A DNA stretch of 64,000 nucleotides from NCBI RefSeq assembly GCF_029027405.1, contig NZ_CP093396.1, forward strand, positions 2,367,497 to 2,431,496, in the 5' to 3' direction. A program made the translations under genes and the position numbers. The DNA is from Sulfurimonas sp. (GTDB lineage Bacteria > Campylobacterota > Campylobacteria > Campylobacterales > Sulfurimonadaceae). A model generated the notes under the pieces. That model was not told the origin of the DNA. It saw only the letters and a list, made by a program, of their open reading frames with translations, and made no database searches. Each line of letters starts with the position of its first letter. Within the stretch, counting starts at the first letter, position 1. Shown here in pieces: positions 44,445 to 54,291 of the stretch.

Positions 44445-45647
44445 TTATTTATTCTTTCTACTGTACAAACTAATTAATGGTCTAGTGCTTAAACCATGTA
44501 AAAAAATACTTAAAAGGATTGTTAGCGTTACAACTGCGTAAATAGTCTCATGTGTTTTTATGGAAATCACCTCATCTACAACAATAAAAATGTAAAGAAT
44601 AGATGCTATTCCTCTTGGTCCAAACCAACCTATAAAAGCTACAGTCGCAAGATTTAACTTTGCCCCAATTAAACTAATAGCAACTGGAATCATTCTAAGT
44701 ACAGTTAAACTCAACAGAGAGTAGAGTAAAACCTTAAAATCCATAAATTCTATATTTTGAGGAATAAAAGTAAGTCCAAAAACCATAAAACTAATTAAAA
44801 TTAACAGTTCACTCTCACTCTCAACAAAGTTTTCAACATTACCTCGTAACTTTTTATTGTAATTTCCTAAAAATATACCTGCGAAAAATGCTGCTATAAA
44901 ACCATTTCCTCCAAAATACTCCGCGCTGTAATAAGCAAATACAGCAATAGCCACTGGAATTAAATTTTTATAAGCGGATTCGACTCTATCTTTATTCATC
45001 GTTTTAGTAGATACAAGTGCATTTATATATCCAACTAAAGCACCAATTCCTGCGCCAAATATAATTTGTTGTGCTATATATATAAACCAATTTATATCGC
45101 TTGAAATACCTTTTTCTAGTGTTACTAGGGCTATCACACCTAATAGCATAGGAAAGACTATTCCATCATTTAAACCACTCTCTATATTAATGCTATCTCT
45201 TATTTTTTGCGGGACTCTTTTGTCTAATACTACTGCTTTACCTAATGCTGCGTCAGTGGGAGCTAAAAGTAGAGCCATTAAGAAAAGATATATAATAGAC
45301 TCATCTGTAAATATAATAGTAGCTATAAATGTTGAGAATGCTATGGTTAGAGGAAGCCCTATGAAAAGCAATCTAAAAGGTATGCTCCATTCAGATTTCA
45401 ATTCACTAAGTTTCAAGCTTGAAGCATCTGAAAATAGTATGATTACTAAAGCAATTTCTGCAACAATTGTAATTATATGGGTATCTAAATTTATTTCTAC
45501 CAAATCAATACCTATAGGAGAAAGGAATACCCCTATTACTGTAAAAACCATAGGACCTGATATGTTTAAACCAAGCAAAAATTTAGAATAGTATCCATAT
45601 CCTAAAACAACTAGTGTTATAATAATTATTGACATATTATCATGCAT
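44445..45647 (-). CDS. Cation:proton antiporter, CPA1 (NhaP-like)
   Basis: A 400-residue membrane protein with about 12 helices. ALLLAPTDAALGKAVVLDKR and INIESGLNDGIVFPMLLGVI carry the acidic residues of the CPA1 ion site. GWFGPRGIASILYIFIVVDE is a conserved CPA1 stretch. It converges with the L,D-transpeptidase gene 5 bases away. It is the third type of Na+/H+ antiporter in the window. Confidence 0.85.
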   Translation of the reverse strand: MHDNMSIIIITLVVLGYGYYSKFLLGLNISGPMVFTVIGVFLSPIGIDLVEINLDTHIITIVAEIALVIILFSDASSLKLSELKSEWSIPFRLLFIGLPLTIAFSTFIATIIFTDESIIYLFLMALLLAPTDAALGKAVVLDKRVPQKIRDSINIESGLNDGIVFPMLLGVIALVTLEKGISSDINWFIYIAQQIIFGAGIGALVGYINALVSTKTMNKDRVESAYKNLIPVAIAVFAYYSAEYFGGNGFIAAFFAGIFLGNYNKKLRGNVENFVESESELLILISFMVFGLTFIPQNIEFMDFKVLLYSLLSLTVLRMIPVAISLIGAKLNLATVAFIGWFGPRGIASILYIFIVVDEVISIKTHETIYAVVTLTILLSIFLHGLSTRPLISLYSRKNK

Positions 45648-45694
45648 ATAAATTCTTGTTTATGTATATACTTCTAATTACTAAGAAAGAAAAA

Positions 45695-47290
45695 CTACTC
45701 TTCCTCTTTAGACATACTATCTTTAGCTTCTATACCAAGAATAGATAGTCCTGTTTTTAGTGAAAGTGCTACAACTAAAAGAAGTTTTAAAAGTTTTGCT
45801 TCATCATCATTTCCGATAATTTTACAATCATAATAAAACTTATGTAAAGACGCGGCCAATGCTTTTAAATAATCAGATAACTTTTGAACTTGACGAGAGC
45901 TAAAAGCATCTTCAATTACTTCAGGTAGTAAAAGTGCGTCAAACAAAAGTGTATCTGCGTTTTCATCTAAACCTTTTAGTGTACTTTTAAGAATATCTTC
46001 TTTTGAAAAGTTTGATTTTGACAAAATAGTTTGAATTCTTGCATGTGCATACTGTATATAAAAAATAGGGTTTGAACTATCTTGTTTTTTAAACTCAGCT
46101 AAATCAAACTCTAATGCTGTATCGGACTTTTTAGATGCAAAGATGAAACGAAGAGCATCTGAGCCTATCTCATCAACAATATCACTCATTAAAATAACAT
46201 TACCTGCACGCTTACTCATCTTGTAAGGCTCACCATCTTTAAGAAGTGAAACCATTTGAGATAGTAGAGTTTCTAGTTTATTTGAATCATATCCAAGATA
46301 CTCAACTGCCGCATTTACTCTAGGAATATAACCATGATGATCAGCACCCCAAATATTTATGTAATGCTCATATCCGCGTTCAAACTTTTGGTTATGATAA
46401 ACTATATCTCCAGCTAAATAAGTTGGACGACCATCTTCACGAACTACAACTCTGTCGTTATCATCACCTTTAGCTTCAGATGCTATCCAAATTTTATCTT
46501 CTTTTTTATAGATGCCATCACCCATCTTTTGCATAACTCTATCCCAGTCATTATAAAGAGATGACTCATTTACAAAAGTATCAAAGTGAATATTTAAGTT
46601 AGCTAGCGAATCTACAACTATCTCCATTACTCCATCTTTAGCCCAAAGTGCAAGTTCTTTTTGACGATTTTCATCACTTAAAATCTTAATGCCAAACTTA
46701 TCAACTGCGCCTTTTGCTAAAGCTTCTAAATAATCTCCACGATAGTAGCTCTCAGGGTAATCCACTTTCTCTTTAAGTATATTTTCACGACCATACAGTT
46801 GTATAGAAAGACCTAATAAATCAATCTGATTTCCAGCATCATTTACATAGTATTCTGCTGTTATATCGTATCCAAGATGTTTTGCTAAACGATATAATGT
46901 ATCGCCATAAACTGCACCTCTAGCATGACCAATATGAAGCGGACCTGTTGGGTTTGCACTAACAAACTCTAAAAGAATTTTAGATTTTTTATCTTGTTTA
47001 CCAAAATTGGAAGGATTGTCTAATGCCCAAGTACTGTACTCGCTTAAAAAATCTTCACTCAGACGAAAATTCAAATAACCTTTTACAGACTCAACACTAG
47101 AAAAAATTTCAGATTCATTAAATGAAGATGCCAATTCTTCAGCTATTATCATAGGGGACTTTCTAAGTTCCTTAGCTAAAGAAAAAGCAATTGGAGTAGC
47201 AAAATGCCCAAAAGACCTGTCTTTTGGTTTCTCTAAAACAACTTCACGACCAAACTTTTCACGCAAAAGCACCGATACTCGTTGTTTCAA
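45695..47290 (-). CDS. argS: Arginyl-tRNA synthetase
   Basis: A class I synthetase of 531 residues, with the HIGH motif in TGPLHIGHARGAVYGD (about 113) and KMSKR in PYKMSKRAGNVI (about 355). The C-terminal anticodon-binding helices end in the DALRP-like region SLKTGLSILGIEAK. Length is usual for the epsilonproteobacterial form. It lies next to tatA and gmk, an order shared with Helicobacter. Confidence 0.97.
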   Translation of the reverse strand: MKQRVSVLLREKFGREVVLEKPKDRSFGHFATPIAFSLAKELRKSPMIIAEELASSFNESEIFSSVESVKGYLNFRLSEDFLSEYSTWALDNPSNFGKQDKKSKILLEFVSANPTGPLHIGHARGAVYGDTLYRLAKHLGYDITAEYYVNDAGNQIDLLGLSIQLYGRENILKEKVDYPESYYRGDYLEALAKGAVDKFGIKILSDENRQKELALWAKDGVMEIVVDSLANLNIHFDTFVNESSLYNDWDRVMQKMGDGIYKKEDKIWIASEAKGDDNDRVVVREDGRPTYLAGDIVYHNQKFERGYEHYINIWGADHHGYIPRVNAAVEYLGYDSNKLETLLSQMVSLLKDGEPYKMSKRAGNVILMSDIVDEIGSDALRFIFASKKSDTALEFDLAEFKKQDSSNPIFYIQYAHARIQTILSKSNFSKEDILKSTLKGLDENADTLLFDALLLPEVIEDAFSSRQVQKLSDYLKALAASLHKFYYDCKIIGNDDEAKLLKLLLVVALSLKTGLSILGIEAKDSMSKEEE

Positions 47291-47293
47291 GAA

Positions 47294-47530
47294 TTATGCT
47301 TGTGTAGTAGTTTTCGGAGCTTCAGTAGATGCAACTTCTTCGCCTGATTCTACTTTTTTAGGAGCTTCAGTTGTTACAACTTCTGGCTCATCTACTTCTT
47401 TCATCTCACTTTTAAAGTTTTTTATTCCTTTACCAAGACCTTTTGCTAAATCAGGTATTTTTTTTGCACCAAATAAAAGTATAATTATTCCAAATATTAT
47501 TAATAGTTCTGTTCCACCAGGCATGCCCAT
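47294..47530 (-). CDS. tatA: Sec-independent translocase protein TatA
   Basis: A 78-residue protein with one membrane helix (about 8-22, [20 protein letters not shown]), an amphipathic helix ([17 protein letters not shown]) and an acidic, Pro/Thr-rich tail. TatA forms the pore for folded proteins. tatBC are not in the window. It lies between argS and gmk. Confidence 0.95.
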   Translation of the reverse strand: MGMPGGTELLIIFGIIILLFGAKKIPDLAKGLGKGIKNFKSEMKEVDEPEVVTTEAPKKVESGEEVASTEAPKTTTQA

Positions 47531-47594
47531 GCTTATTTCCTTTTTATGTTAAAATTAAGTTTTGTAGTATAGCTATAATTTGCTGTAACTACTC

Positions 47595-48221
47595 TTATTC
47601 TTCTATATCTTCCCATCTTTGAGCAAACTCATTTATATCTTGCATAGGAACTTTTAGTCTTGCCGCTTTAGCAATTGTTCTTAATGTTTCGGCTGCTATT
47701 TCCAACTCATCATTTATCACTAAATAGTCGTACTCACTAATCCTTTGTATCTCTTTTTTAGCCATACTTACTCGTCTGTCTATCACTTCTTGGGTGTCAG
47801 TTTTACGAGCTTCAAGACGGTACTTTAAAATTGAAAGTGTTGGAGGAGAGATAAAAACAGAAGTTGTAATATCACCAAGACGATTATTAACTACTGTATT
47901 ACCTTGAACATCTATATCAAATATAACAAGTTTACCAACTTTTAACGCTTTTTTTACAGGTTTTAGAGATGTTCCATAGTAGTTACCATGCACAAAAGCA
48001 TACTCTAAAAAAAACTCATCATCTATATCTTGCTTGAACTCTTCTTCACTAACAAAATGGTAATGAACTCCATTTATTTCACCTTCGCGTATTTTACGAG
48101 TTGTTGTTGAAATTGAAAAATATGATTCTCCAATATCGTTTATAATTTTATTTAAAAGTGTGCTTTTACCTGCGCCACTTGGGCCAGAGAGAACTAAAAT
48201 TGCTCCGCTATTATTATTCAC
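47595..48221 (-). CDS. gmk: Guanylate kinase
   Basis: A 208-residue kinase that makes GDP from GMP. The P-loop is VLSGPSGAGKSTLL (about 9-22), the GMP-binding region includes STTTRKIREGEINGVHYHFV, and the lid lies near 140-165. The start overlaps the stop of chePep by 1 base. Confidence 0.96.
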   Translation of the reverse strand: MNNNSGAILVLSGPSGAGKSTLLNKIINDIGESYFSISTTTRKIREGEINGVHYHFVSEEEFKQDIDDEFFLEYAFVHGNYYGTSLKPVKKALKVGKLVIFDIDVQGNTVVNNRLGDITTSVFISPPTLSILKYRLEARKTDTQEVIDRRVSMAKKEIQRISEYDYLVINDELEIAAETLRTIAKAARLKVPMQDINEFAQRWEDIEE

Positions 48222-49768
48222 TATTTATCGCCTATTGTTATATTTATACTAATTTTCATGCCTTTAAGAGAAGCGGCTACATCTTCATTTGAAAGAGCTT
48301 TAAGAAGGTTTTTAAGTGCTTGTGTTCCATTATCACTAGAACTTTCAACTATCTCTTTCACAGCTTCGGCTTCATTTATTGTGTCTTGTATACTTTCATT
48401 AGCTACTTCATTAATAACTTCTTCACCGATTGCCAGCTTTATATCTTTTTCATTTAATGTGTCTAATCCATCTATATCACTGATAGCAATATCTAAAAGT
48501 GTATCTGCATCTAGTTCACTTTCTAAATCTTCTTCACTAAGTTCTAAAACCGCACTTTGTATTTGTGCTTCTATGTCTAATTCTTCTTGAGGTTCTTCTG
48601 TAGGTTCTACTTCTTCATTACTTAACTCTTCTGAATTTACTTCTTCAAGTTCCTCTTTGTCCTCAAGTTCAAGCTCTTCTTCCAGCTCCTCTTCATCAAG
48701 GATTAACTCATCATCTTCAAGTTCCTCTTTGTCCTCAAGTTCAAGCTCTTCTTCCAGCTCCTCTTCATCAAGGATTAACTCATCATCTTCAAGTTCCTCT
48801 TTGTCCTCAAGTTCAAGCTCTTCTTCCAGCTCCTCTTCATCAAGGATTAACTCATCATCTTCAAGTTCCTCTTTGTCCTCAAGTTCAAGCTCTTCTTCCA
48901 GCTCCTCTTCATCAAGGATTAACTCATCATCTTCAAGTTCCTCTTTGTCCTCAAGTTCAAGCTCTTCTTCCAGCTCCTCTTCATCAAGGATTAACTCATC
49001 ATCTTCAAGTTCCTCTTTGTCCTCAAGTTCAAGCTCTTCTTCCAGCTCCTCTTCATCAAGGATTAACTCATCATCTTCAAGTTCCTCTTTGTCCTCAAGT
49101 TCAAGCTCTTCTTCATCAAGATTCAAGTCATCAGTTTTAAATTCATCAAGTTCTTCTAAATCATCTTCCTCTTCTAAAAGTTCTTGTACTTCCTGTAGCT
49201 CTTCTTTATCTAAAACACCTTCCCCTATATCATCTTCTTCATCTAAAGATAACTCATCAAGATCAGAATCCAACTCTAAGTCAATATCTTCTTCATCTTC
49301 TATTGCATCATCTAAATCTTTAATATCATCTAACTCAGTTTCACCTTCAATCTCAACTTCATCTAAAGATTTTAAATCCAATTCTTCTTCAATTTCTTGA
49401 AGCTTTTCTTCTTCTGATTTTTCATCTATAGCACCAAGGTCTATTGTACTTGCTTCTTGAGCAAAAGTAACAAAAAGTTCTACTAAGTCAGTTGGTAGAA
49501 ATGGCTTTTTTAAGACTACACTAAATCCTAAAGCTTCTTTTGCATCTCTTGAACATATGTAGAGTGATTGATTGTATTTTATTTTACTTTGAACCTTATT
49601 CATTACTTCTTCACTATAAAAAGTATCATCTATCACAAACAAATCACATATACTTTCATTAATATCTTCTATATCTTCTATAATTTCTAGTTTATCTGAA
49701 GTTTTTTGTGCACTTAGTGTTACAAGTTTAGTTACAACTGGATTGTCATTTAAAAGTAATATGTTCAC
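48221..49768 (-). CDS. chePep: ChePep, poly-Glu-rich chemotaxis regulator
   Basis: A 515-residue acidic protein. Residues ~1-105 resemble a receiver domain (ILLLNDNP; DLFVIDD; VVLKKPF). The middle is very rich in Glu, Asp and Leu with six identical 24-residue repeats and part of a seventh (about 219-376). The last ~60 residues (QALKNLLKALSNEDVAASL and KGMKISINITIGDK) form a conserved end. The order argS-tatA-gmk-chePep matches that of Helicobacter pylori, where the poly-E-rich protein ChePep controls flagellar rotation and chemotaxis. The start is GTG at 49768 with AAAGGA upstream. Naming by layout and synteny. Confidence 0.8.
   Translation of the reverse strand: MNILLLNDNPVVTKLVTLSAQKTSDKLEIIEDIEDINESICDLFVIDDTFYSEEVMNKVQSKIKYNQSLYICSRDAKEALGFSVVLKKPFLPTDLVELFVTFAQEASTIDLGAIDEKSEEEKLQEIEEELDLKSLDEVEIEGETELDDIKDLDDAIEDEEDIDLELDSDLDELSLDEEDDIGEGVLDKEELQEVQELLEEEDDLEELDEFKTDDLNLDEEELELEDKEELEDDELILDEEELEEELELEDKEELEDDELILDEEELEEELELEDKEELEDDELILDEEELEEELELEDKEELEDDELILDEEELEEELELEDKEELEDDELILDEEELEEELELEDKEELEDDELILDEEELEEELELEDKEELEEVNSEELSNEEVEPTEEPQEELDIEAQIQSAVLELSEEDLESELDADTLLDIAISDIDGLDTLNEKDIKLAIGEEVINEVANESIQDTINEAEAVKEIVESSSDNGTQALKNLLKALSNEDVAASLKGMKISINITIGDK
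48642..49114. repeat. Six perfect 72-bp tandem repeats plus a partial copy within chePep
   Basis: Units starting at 48661, 48733, 48805, 48877, 48949 and 49021 are identical to the base; partial units lie at both ends. Each encodes the same 24 acidic residues. The perfect match suggests recent expansion, and copy number may vary between strains. Confidence 0.97.
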
Positions 49769-49823
49769 ATTAGTTCCTTTTTTTAGAAGTTTGAGTTTAT
49801 TGACATTATTGTATCAAAAAAAA

Positions 49824-50588
49824 CTAAAAAAGCATCTCTAAATAATTAAAAGCCTCTTGCATTTGTGTTTTTAAGATTAACATTGCAGAAGCAAAGGTTG
49901 CAATAAGAACCATGAATGACACCATAATCTTAATAGGAAACCCAATAACAAGTAGATTAAACTGAGGCATTGTCTTCATAAGCATACCAAATATAATATC
50001 TGCGAGCCATGCTAAAGCAATGATTGGAAAAGCTATCATAAAACCTACTACTAGCATGTTTGAAGCCGCTAGTATTATATAGTTAAAAAGATTCTCTGTC
50101 ATTAAAAATCCACCTAAGGGAATAGCACTTAATGATTTGTTTATGTATAGTAGCATCCAGTGGTGAAGGTCGATTGATAAAAGAACCATTAATCCCATCA
50201 AAGACAAAAATTGTGAAATAATTGGCATCGAAACACCACTTTGTGGATCAATTGCACTTGCCATTGAAAAACCCATCATGAAAGATATAATTCCACCTGC
50301 AAAAGTTATTACATTGTAAGATAAAAGCAATATTATTCCTATTGCTAAACCGAAAAATAATTCACTTAGTATCGCAAGAATTATACTAGCTATATTTATT
50401 TCAATCTCTAAAGGTGGCATAGATGAGTAAAAAACAATAGTAAAGAAAAAAGCCATTGAAACTTTTATTGTTGGAGGAATATTTTTATGTGAAAAAATTG
50501 GTGTTGCTATAAAAAGTGCGGCAAAACGAAAAAATAGAAGAATAAAACCAACTATATATGTATCGGTAAAAATACTAGGCCATGTCAT
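49824..50588 (-). CDS. fliR: Flagellar export apparatus protein FliR
   Basis: A 254-residue membrane protein of the flagellar type III export gate. It has six hydrophobic segments and the typical stretches RFAALFIATPIF, GFSMASAIDPQSG and LIIALAWLADIIFGMLMKT-like ALAWLADIIFGMLMKTMPQF. Its start overlaps the stop of the LolD-like gene by 1 base. Together with chePep it is the only motility gene here. Confidence 0.93.
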   Translation of the reverse strand: MTWPSIFTDTYIVGFILLFFRFAALFIATPIFSHKNIPPTIKVSMAFFFTIVFYSSMPPLEIEINIASIILAILSELFFGLAIGIILLLSYNVITFAGGIISFMMGFSMASAIDPQSGVSMPIISQFLSLMGLMVLLSIDLHHWMLLYINKSLSAIPLGGFLMTENLFNYIILAASNMLVVGFMIAFPIIALAWLADIIFGMLMKTMPQFNLLVIGFPIKIMVSFMVLIATFASAMLILKTQMQEAFNYLEMLF

Positions 50589-51232
50589 TAGTCTATCCTG
50601 ATTAACTCTTTGTTTTCAAGTCTATAAACTTTTTTACACTTAAAAGCCAACTCTTCATCGTGTGTCACAAGTACCATTCCTGCACTATTTTTTTCAATAT
50701 ACTCAAAAAAAATATTCATAACTTCGTTTGCAGTTACTTTATCTAAGTTTCCTGTTGGTTCATCTACAAATAAAATACGAGGCTGCTTAGTCAAAACTCT
50801 AGCAATAGAAACTCTTTGTTGCTGACCACCTGAGAGTTCAGTTACTTTTTGATTTATACCCTCATAAATATTTAATTTTTTTAAAAGTTCATCATCAATC
50901 TCTTGATTTGATAGTATCGCTGCTACTTCCAAGTTTTCAAAAGCACTAAAACCTTTAAAAAGATAATGAGATTGAAAAACAAGGCCAAGCTTATCGCGTT
51001 TCATCTGAGCTAATTTTTTTTTACTCATGCTTAAAATATCTTCACCAAATATAGTTACACTACCACTATCTGGAACTAAAAGAGTTGAGAGTATATGCAA
51101 AAATGTAGATTTACCACTTCCACTAATACCAATAATGGCAATAGATTCTTTTTCTTCTAACTCAATTGATAGGTTGGAAAATAGTTCATACTCAAAAGTA
51201 TGTGAAATATTTTTAGCTGATAATAGATTCAT
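50588..51232 (-). CDS. LolD-like ABC transporter ATP-binding protein
   Basis: A 214-residue ATPase with Walker A GISGSGKSTFL (about 36-46), Q-loop LVFQSHYLFKGFSA, signature LSGGQQQRV and Walker B ILFVDEPTGNLDK. The SHYLFKGFSAFENL region resembles LolD, which extracts lipoproteins for transport to the outer membrane. The permease partner is not nearby. MacB-type or FtsE-type function is less likely. Confidence 0.82.
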   Translation of the reverse strand: MNLLSAKNISHTFEYELFSNLSIELEEKESIAIIGISGSGKSTFLHILSTLLVPDSGSVTIFGEDILSMSKKKLAQMKRDKLGLVFQSHYLFKGFSAFENLEVAAILSNQEIDDELLKKLNIYEGINQKVTELSGGQQQRVSIARVLTKQPRILFVDEPTGNLDKVTANEVMNIFFEYIEKNSAGMVLVTHDEELAFKCKKVYRLENKELIRID

Positions 51233-51293
51233 AAAAAAGATTATAGCAAGTTTAGATAAAAAATTGCAAAAAAAAGGCTAGAACATAAGTCCT

Positions 51294-51317
51294 ATCCTTT
51301 TATAAAAAGAAAAGGAT
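51294..51317 (-). terminator. Possible terminator after tsf
   Basis: Arms ATCCTTTT/AAAAGGAT with an 8-base loop lie just after the tsf stop. The T-run follows only about 20 bases later, so it is weak. Confidence 0.4.
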
Positions 51318-51329
51318 TAAGCTATTAGC

Positions 51330-52382
51330 TTAAGCCATTTGAGCAGCGACTTCTGCTGCGAAGTCGTCTTCTTTTTTCTCGATTCCTTCACCAACTTCAA
51401 GGCGAATAAATTCAGTAATACTAGCCGTTCCACCAAGAGCTTTAGCTGCGGCAACAGTAGCTTGTGCAACTGTCATCTTGTCATCTAAAACATATTGTTG
51501 GTCTAGTAGAGCTTGTTCTTGGTCTAGCATTGTATTATCTAAGATAAAACGAGCTATTTGACCTGGTACAATTTTATCCCAGATTTTTTCTGGTTTATTT
51601 TGCTCTTTCAATTTAGCTTTTATATCAGTCTCAGCTTGAGCAATAACTTCATCAGTTAATTGCATCATAGAGATATATTTAGGTACATTTTTCTCTGATT
51701 TTTTTAAACGAGCTAGTTCAATATTCTCTTTTTTAAGAGCTTCAATTCGACCCTTTGTTTCACTCTCTACATACTTAGCATCAAAATCTTTGTAAGATAA
51801 TGTACTAGGTTTCATAGCAGATGCATGCATAGCAACTTGCTTAAGAAATGGAATCATTCCCTGCGCAGTCTTTTCGCTATCACATTTAGCAGTGATAATC
51901 ACAGCTATTCTGCTGTTTGAGTGAATGTAACCATTAAGTGCAGTTGTAGCGTCAGCATTAAGAGTAGAAAAACGACGAAGTTCAATCTTTTCACCAATCT
52001 TAGTTACAGCTGTAGCAAATGATTCACCAAAAGGAGAAGCATTAAAAGCTTCTACGTCAGCAGGTTGATTATCGTAAATTTCTTGTGCAGAATCTTTTAC
52101 AAGATTTTGGAAACCTTCATTTTGAGCTACAAAGTCAGTTTCAGAGTTAATCTCTATAATAGTTGCTTTAGAAAAATCAGCGGCAATTACTAATCCTGCA
52201 AGACCTTCAGCAGCAATTCTACTTGCTGATTTTTTAGCAGCTTTAGCAATACCTCTTTCTTTTAACCATGCAGTTGCTTTTTCCATGTTTCCATCGTTTT
52301 CAACAAGCGCTTTTTTACAGTCCATCATACCAGCATCTGTAGCTGCTCTTAGTTCTTTAACTTGTGCTGCTGTAACTGCCAT
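51330..52382 (-). CDS. tsf: Elongation factor Ts
   Basis: EF-Ts recycles EF-Tu-GDP. The N-terminal UBA-like region has [21 protein letters not shown] (split here at residues 11-31), and the core has [15 protein letters not shown]. At 350 residues it is of the longer epsilonproteobacterial form. It follows rpsB by 2 bases, the standard rpsB-tsf operon. Confidence 0.97.
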   Translation of the reverse strand: MAVTAAQVKELRAATDAGMMDCKKALVENDGNMEKATAWLKERGIAKAAKKSASRIAAEGLAGLVIAADFSKATIIEINSETDFVAQNEGFQNLVKDSAQEIYDNQPADVEAFNASPFGESFATAVTKIGEKIELRRFSTLNADATTALNGYIHSNSRIAVIITAKCDSEKTAQGMIPFLKQVAMHASAMKPSTLSYKDFDAKYVESETKGRIEALKKENIELARLKKSEKNVPKYISMMQLTDEVIAQAETDIKAKLKEQNKPEKIWDKIVPGQIARFILDNTMLDQEQALLDQQYVLDDKMTVAQATVAAAKALGGTASITEFIRLEVGEGIEKKEDDFAAEVAAQMA

Positions 52383-52384
52383 GA

Positions 52385-53164
52385 CTACGCTTCCTTTGTT
52401 GGAGCTGGTACTTCAGTTGCCTCAGCTTCTACTGCTACTTCTTCACTCGCAACTTCTTCTACTTGCTCTTCTTCTGCAGGTGCATCTCTAAGAGCTTTAC
52501 CTTCATTAATTGCAGCTGTCATTTCACGACAAAATAGTTGAATTGAACGGATTGCATCATCATTACCAGGAATTGGGTAAGTGATTAAATCTGGATCGCA
52601 GTTAGTGTCTAGTGGAGCTACAACAGGAATATTAAGGCATCTCGCTTCTAAAACAGCGATGTGTTCTTTAACTGCATCTACAACAAATAACATATCTGGA
52701 AGTTTTTTCATATTTCTAATTCCACCGAAATATGCTTCAAGTTTAACTTTCTTACGAGTAAGCATTAGAGCTTCTTTTTTCGTAAGTAAATCAATTTGAC
52801 CATTTTCTTGCATCTCAGAAATAATATCAAGTTTACGGATTGATTTTTGAATAGTTGGGAAGTTAGTAAGCATACCACCTAACCATCTGTTATCTACATA
52901 AGGCATGTTACAAGCGATTGCTGCATCTCTTACAGAGTTACGAGCTTGTTTTTTAGTACCTACGAATAATACAGTTTGCCCTTCAGCAGCTGCGTCCATA
53001 ACGATTGTATATGTGTTACGGAAATAACGAAGAGTTTTTTGTAAATCAATAATATAGATATTTTTACGAACACCGAATATATATTTTTTCATTTTCGGGT
53101 TCCAACGACGAGTTTGGTGTCCAAAGTGTACACCACATTCTAATAAGTCTTTCATAGTTACCAT
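52385..53164 (-). CDS. rpsB: 30S ribosomal protein S2
   Basis: A 259-residue S2 with [20 protein letters not shown] at the N-terminus and [18 protein letters not shown] in the middle. The C-terminus carries an acidic Ala/Glu/Val-rich tail of about 35 residues that is not part of the S2 fold. A structured leader of ~147 nt precedes it. Confidence 0.97.
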   Translation of the reverse strand: MVTMKDLLECGVHFGHQTRRWNPKMKKYIFGVRKNIYIIDLQKTLRYFRNTYTIVMDAAAEGQTVLFVGTKKQARNSVRDAAIACNMPYVDNRWLGGMLTNFPTIQKSIRKLDIISEMQENGQIDLLTKKEALMLTRKKVKLEAYFGGIRNMKKLPDMLFVVDAVKEHIAVLEARCLNIPVVAPLDTNCDPDLITYPIPGNDDAIRSIQLFCREMTAAINEGKALRDAPAEEEQVEEVASEEVAVEAEATEVPAPTKEA

Positions 53165-53323
53165 AGGTAATCCTTAAATCGCAATTTTTCGTGCGAAGAG
53201 TTTTGTTAGTTAATCTTTGAAGATGTCGGACGGGTCTATCCTAAAGAGGAAGTCGCACTAACTTTTGACACAATCTGTTAATGTTTTTTTATGCGTTTGC
53301 ATAAGAAAAATCCGCGAATTATA
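53165..53323 (-). promoter_or_regulatory. Promoter and structured leader of rpsB-tsf
   Basis: TATAAT at 53323-53318 on the minus strand would start a transcript near 53311, with about 147 nt before the rpsB ATG. In plus-strand coordinates GTGCGA (53191-53196) can pair with TCGCAC (53253-53258), and GTTAGT (53205-53210) with ACTAAC (53257-53262); the two helices share bases and are interleaved. A small hairpin TATGC/GCATA lies at 53290-53303. S2 represses its own leader in other bacteria; this could be such a site. Confidence 0.4.
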
Positions 53324-53340
53324 CTCAATTATTATTTAAT

Positions 53341-53808
53341 TTAAGCTTTTAGACTCTCTAACTCTGCTTGAACTTTTGCAACATGCTCTTTAACTCTTAC
53401 TTTTTCAAAAACAGCTTTTATGATTCCATCTGGGTTAATTATAAAAGTCGTTCTAACAATTCCCATATACTCTTTTCCATAGTTTTTCTTTAACTGCCAA
53501 ACACCATACTCTTGCATCATTGTAGTCTCTTCATCACTTAATAGCGTTATGCCTAACTCTCTTTTTTCTATGAAATTACGATGTTTTTTTGTGCTATCTG
53601 CACTAACACCTAAGATAATTGCATCTAGGTCTGAAAAATCAGGGGCTGCATCTGTAAACTCACAAGCTTCAGTTGTGCATCCAGGAGTATTATCTCTTGG
53701 GTAAAAATATAAAACAATCCACTTACCCTTTAAATCTCTTAAGCATATTTCTATATCATCTTGGTTAGGCAGACAAAATTCCGGTGCTTTTTCATCAATT
53801 TTTAACAT
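53341..53808 (-). CDS. bcp: Peroxiredoxin Bcp
   Basis: A 155-residue thiol peroxidase of the Bcp/PrxQ type. FYPRDNTPGCTTEACEFTDA contains the peroxidatic Cys (about 45) and the resolving Cys five residues later, the layout of atypical PrxQ enzymes. It follows rpsB-tsf in the opposite order by ~175 bases and has its own start. Confidence 0.93.
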   Translation of the reverse strand: MLKIDEKAPEFCLPNQDDIEICLRDLKGKWIVLYFYPRDNTPGCTTEACEFTDAAPDFSDLDAIILGVSADSTKKHRNFIEKRELGITLLSDEETTMMQEYGVWQLKKNYGKEYMGIVRTTFIINPDGIIKAVFEKVRVKEHVAKVQAELESLKA

Positions 53809-53835
53809 TTTTTTATTCCTTTATACTTTTTAATT

Positions 53836-54291
53836 TTAATAGACAAACATTAAAAAATAGACCCAAATCCCTGTTAGAGAAGTCATTACAACTCCCAAGA
53901 AGGTTAGTAGTCCAGCTTTTTTATGTCTGTTTAGTAGTAGCTGTTTTTTTGCCATAAAAATAGTTACAGCCCAAATAACAAGAGTTATAACAGATACTAT
54001 AATATGAAAAATCAAAACTATAAGTGCATAATTGTGTGACACATGACTTTCTTTCATAAAAAAGTCAAAGCCACCGCCCATTCTTACTCCTATTTCAAAA
54101 TAGGTTAAAACTATCACAGAAAATGCAAAAATAAACACTTGTGAATAAGCATGAAGTTTATACTTTTTATTTCTCGCTAAATAGATAGCACTTGCAACAA
54201 GAAGAGGCAAAAGTGAAACTATCAGAGTTACTAAATCCATAAAAAATGGAGCACGTGTACCTAAAAATCCAGTTTCAAACATATAGTTCAT
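53836..54291 (-). CDS. DUF420-like small membrane protein
   Basis: A 151-residue protein with four membrane segments. HNYALIVLIFHIIVSVITLV and NRHKKAGLLTFLGVVMTSLT resemble DUF420 (YozB-like) proteins, some of which are linked to heme-copper oxidase biogenesis. Its start overlaps the stop of the DedA gene by 1 base, so they may share a transcript. Confidence 0.65.
   Translation of the reverse strand: MNYMFETGFLGTRAPFFMDLVTLIVSLLPLLVASAIYLARNKKYKLHAYSQVFIFAFSVIVLTYFEIGVRMGGGFDFFMKESHVSHNYALIVLIFHIIVSVITLVIWAVTIFMAKKQLLLNRHKKAGLLTFLGVVMTSLTGIWVYFLMFVY

Noticed and set aside
48657..49400. A 247-codon plus-strand frame encoding almost only serine with RIN interruptions
   Set aside because: It is the antisense of the acidic repeats of chePep; the serine codons arise from the complement of GAA/GAG/GAT-rich codons. 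No ribosome site or family.
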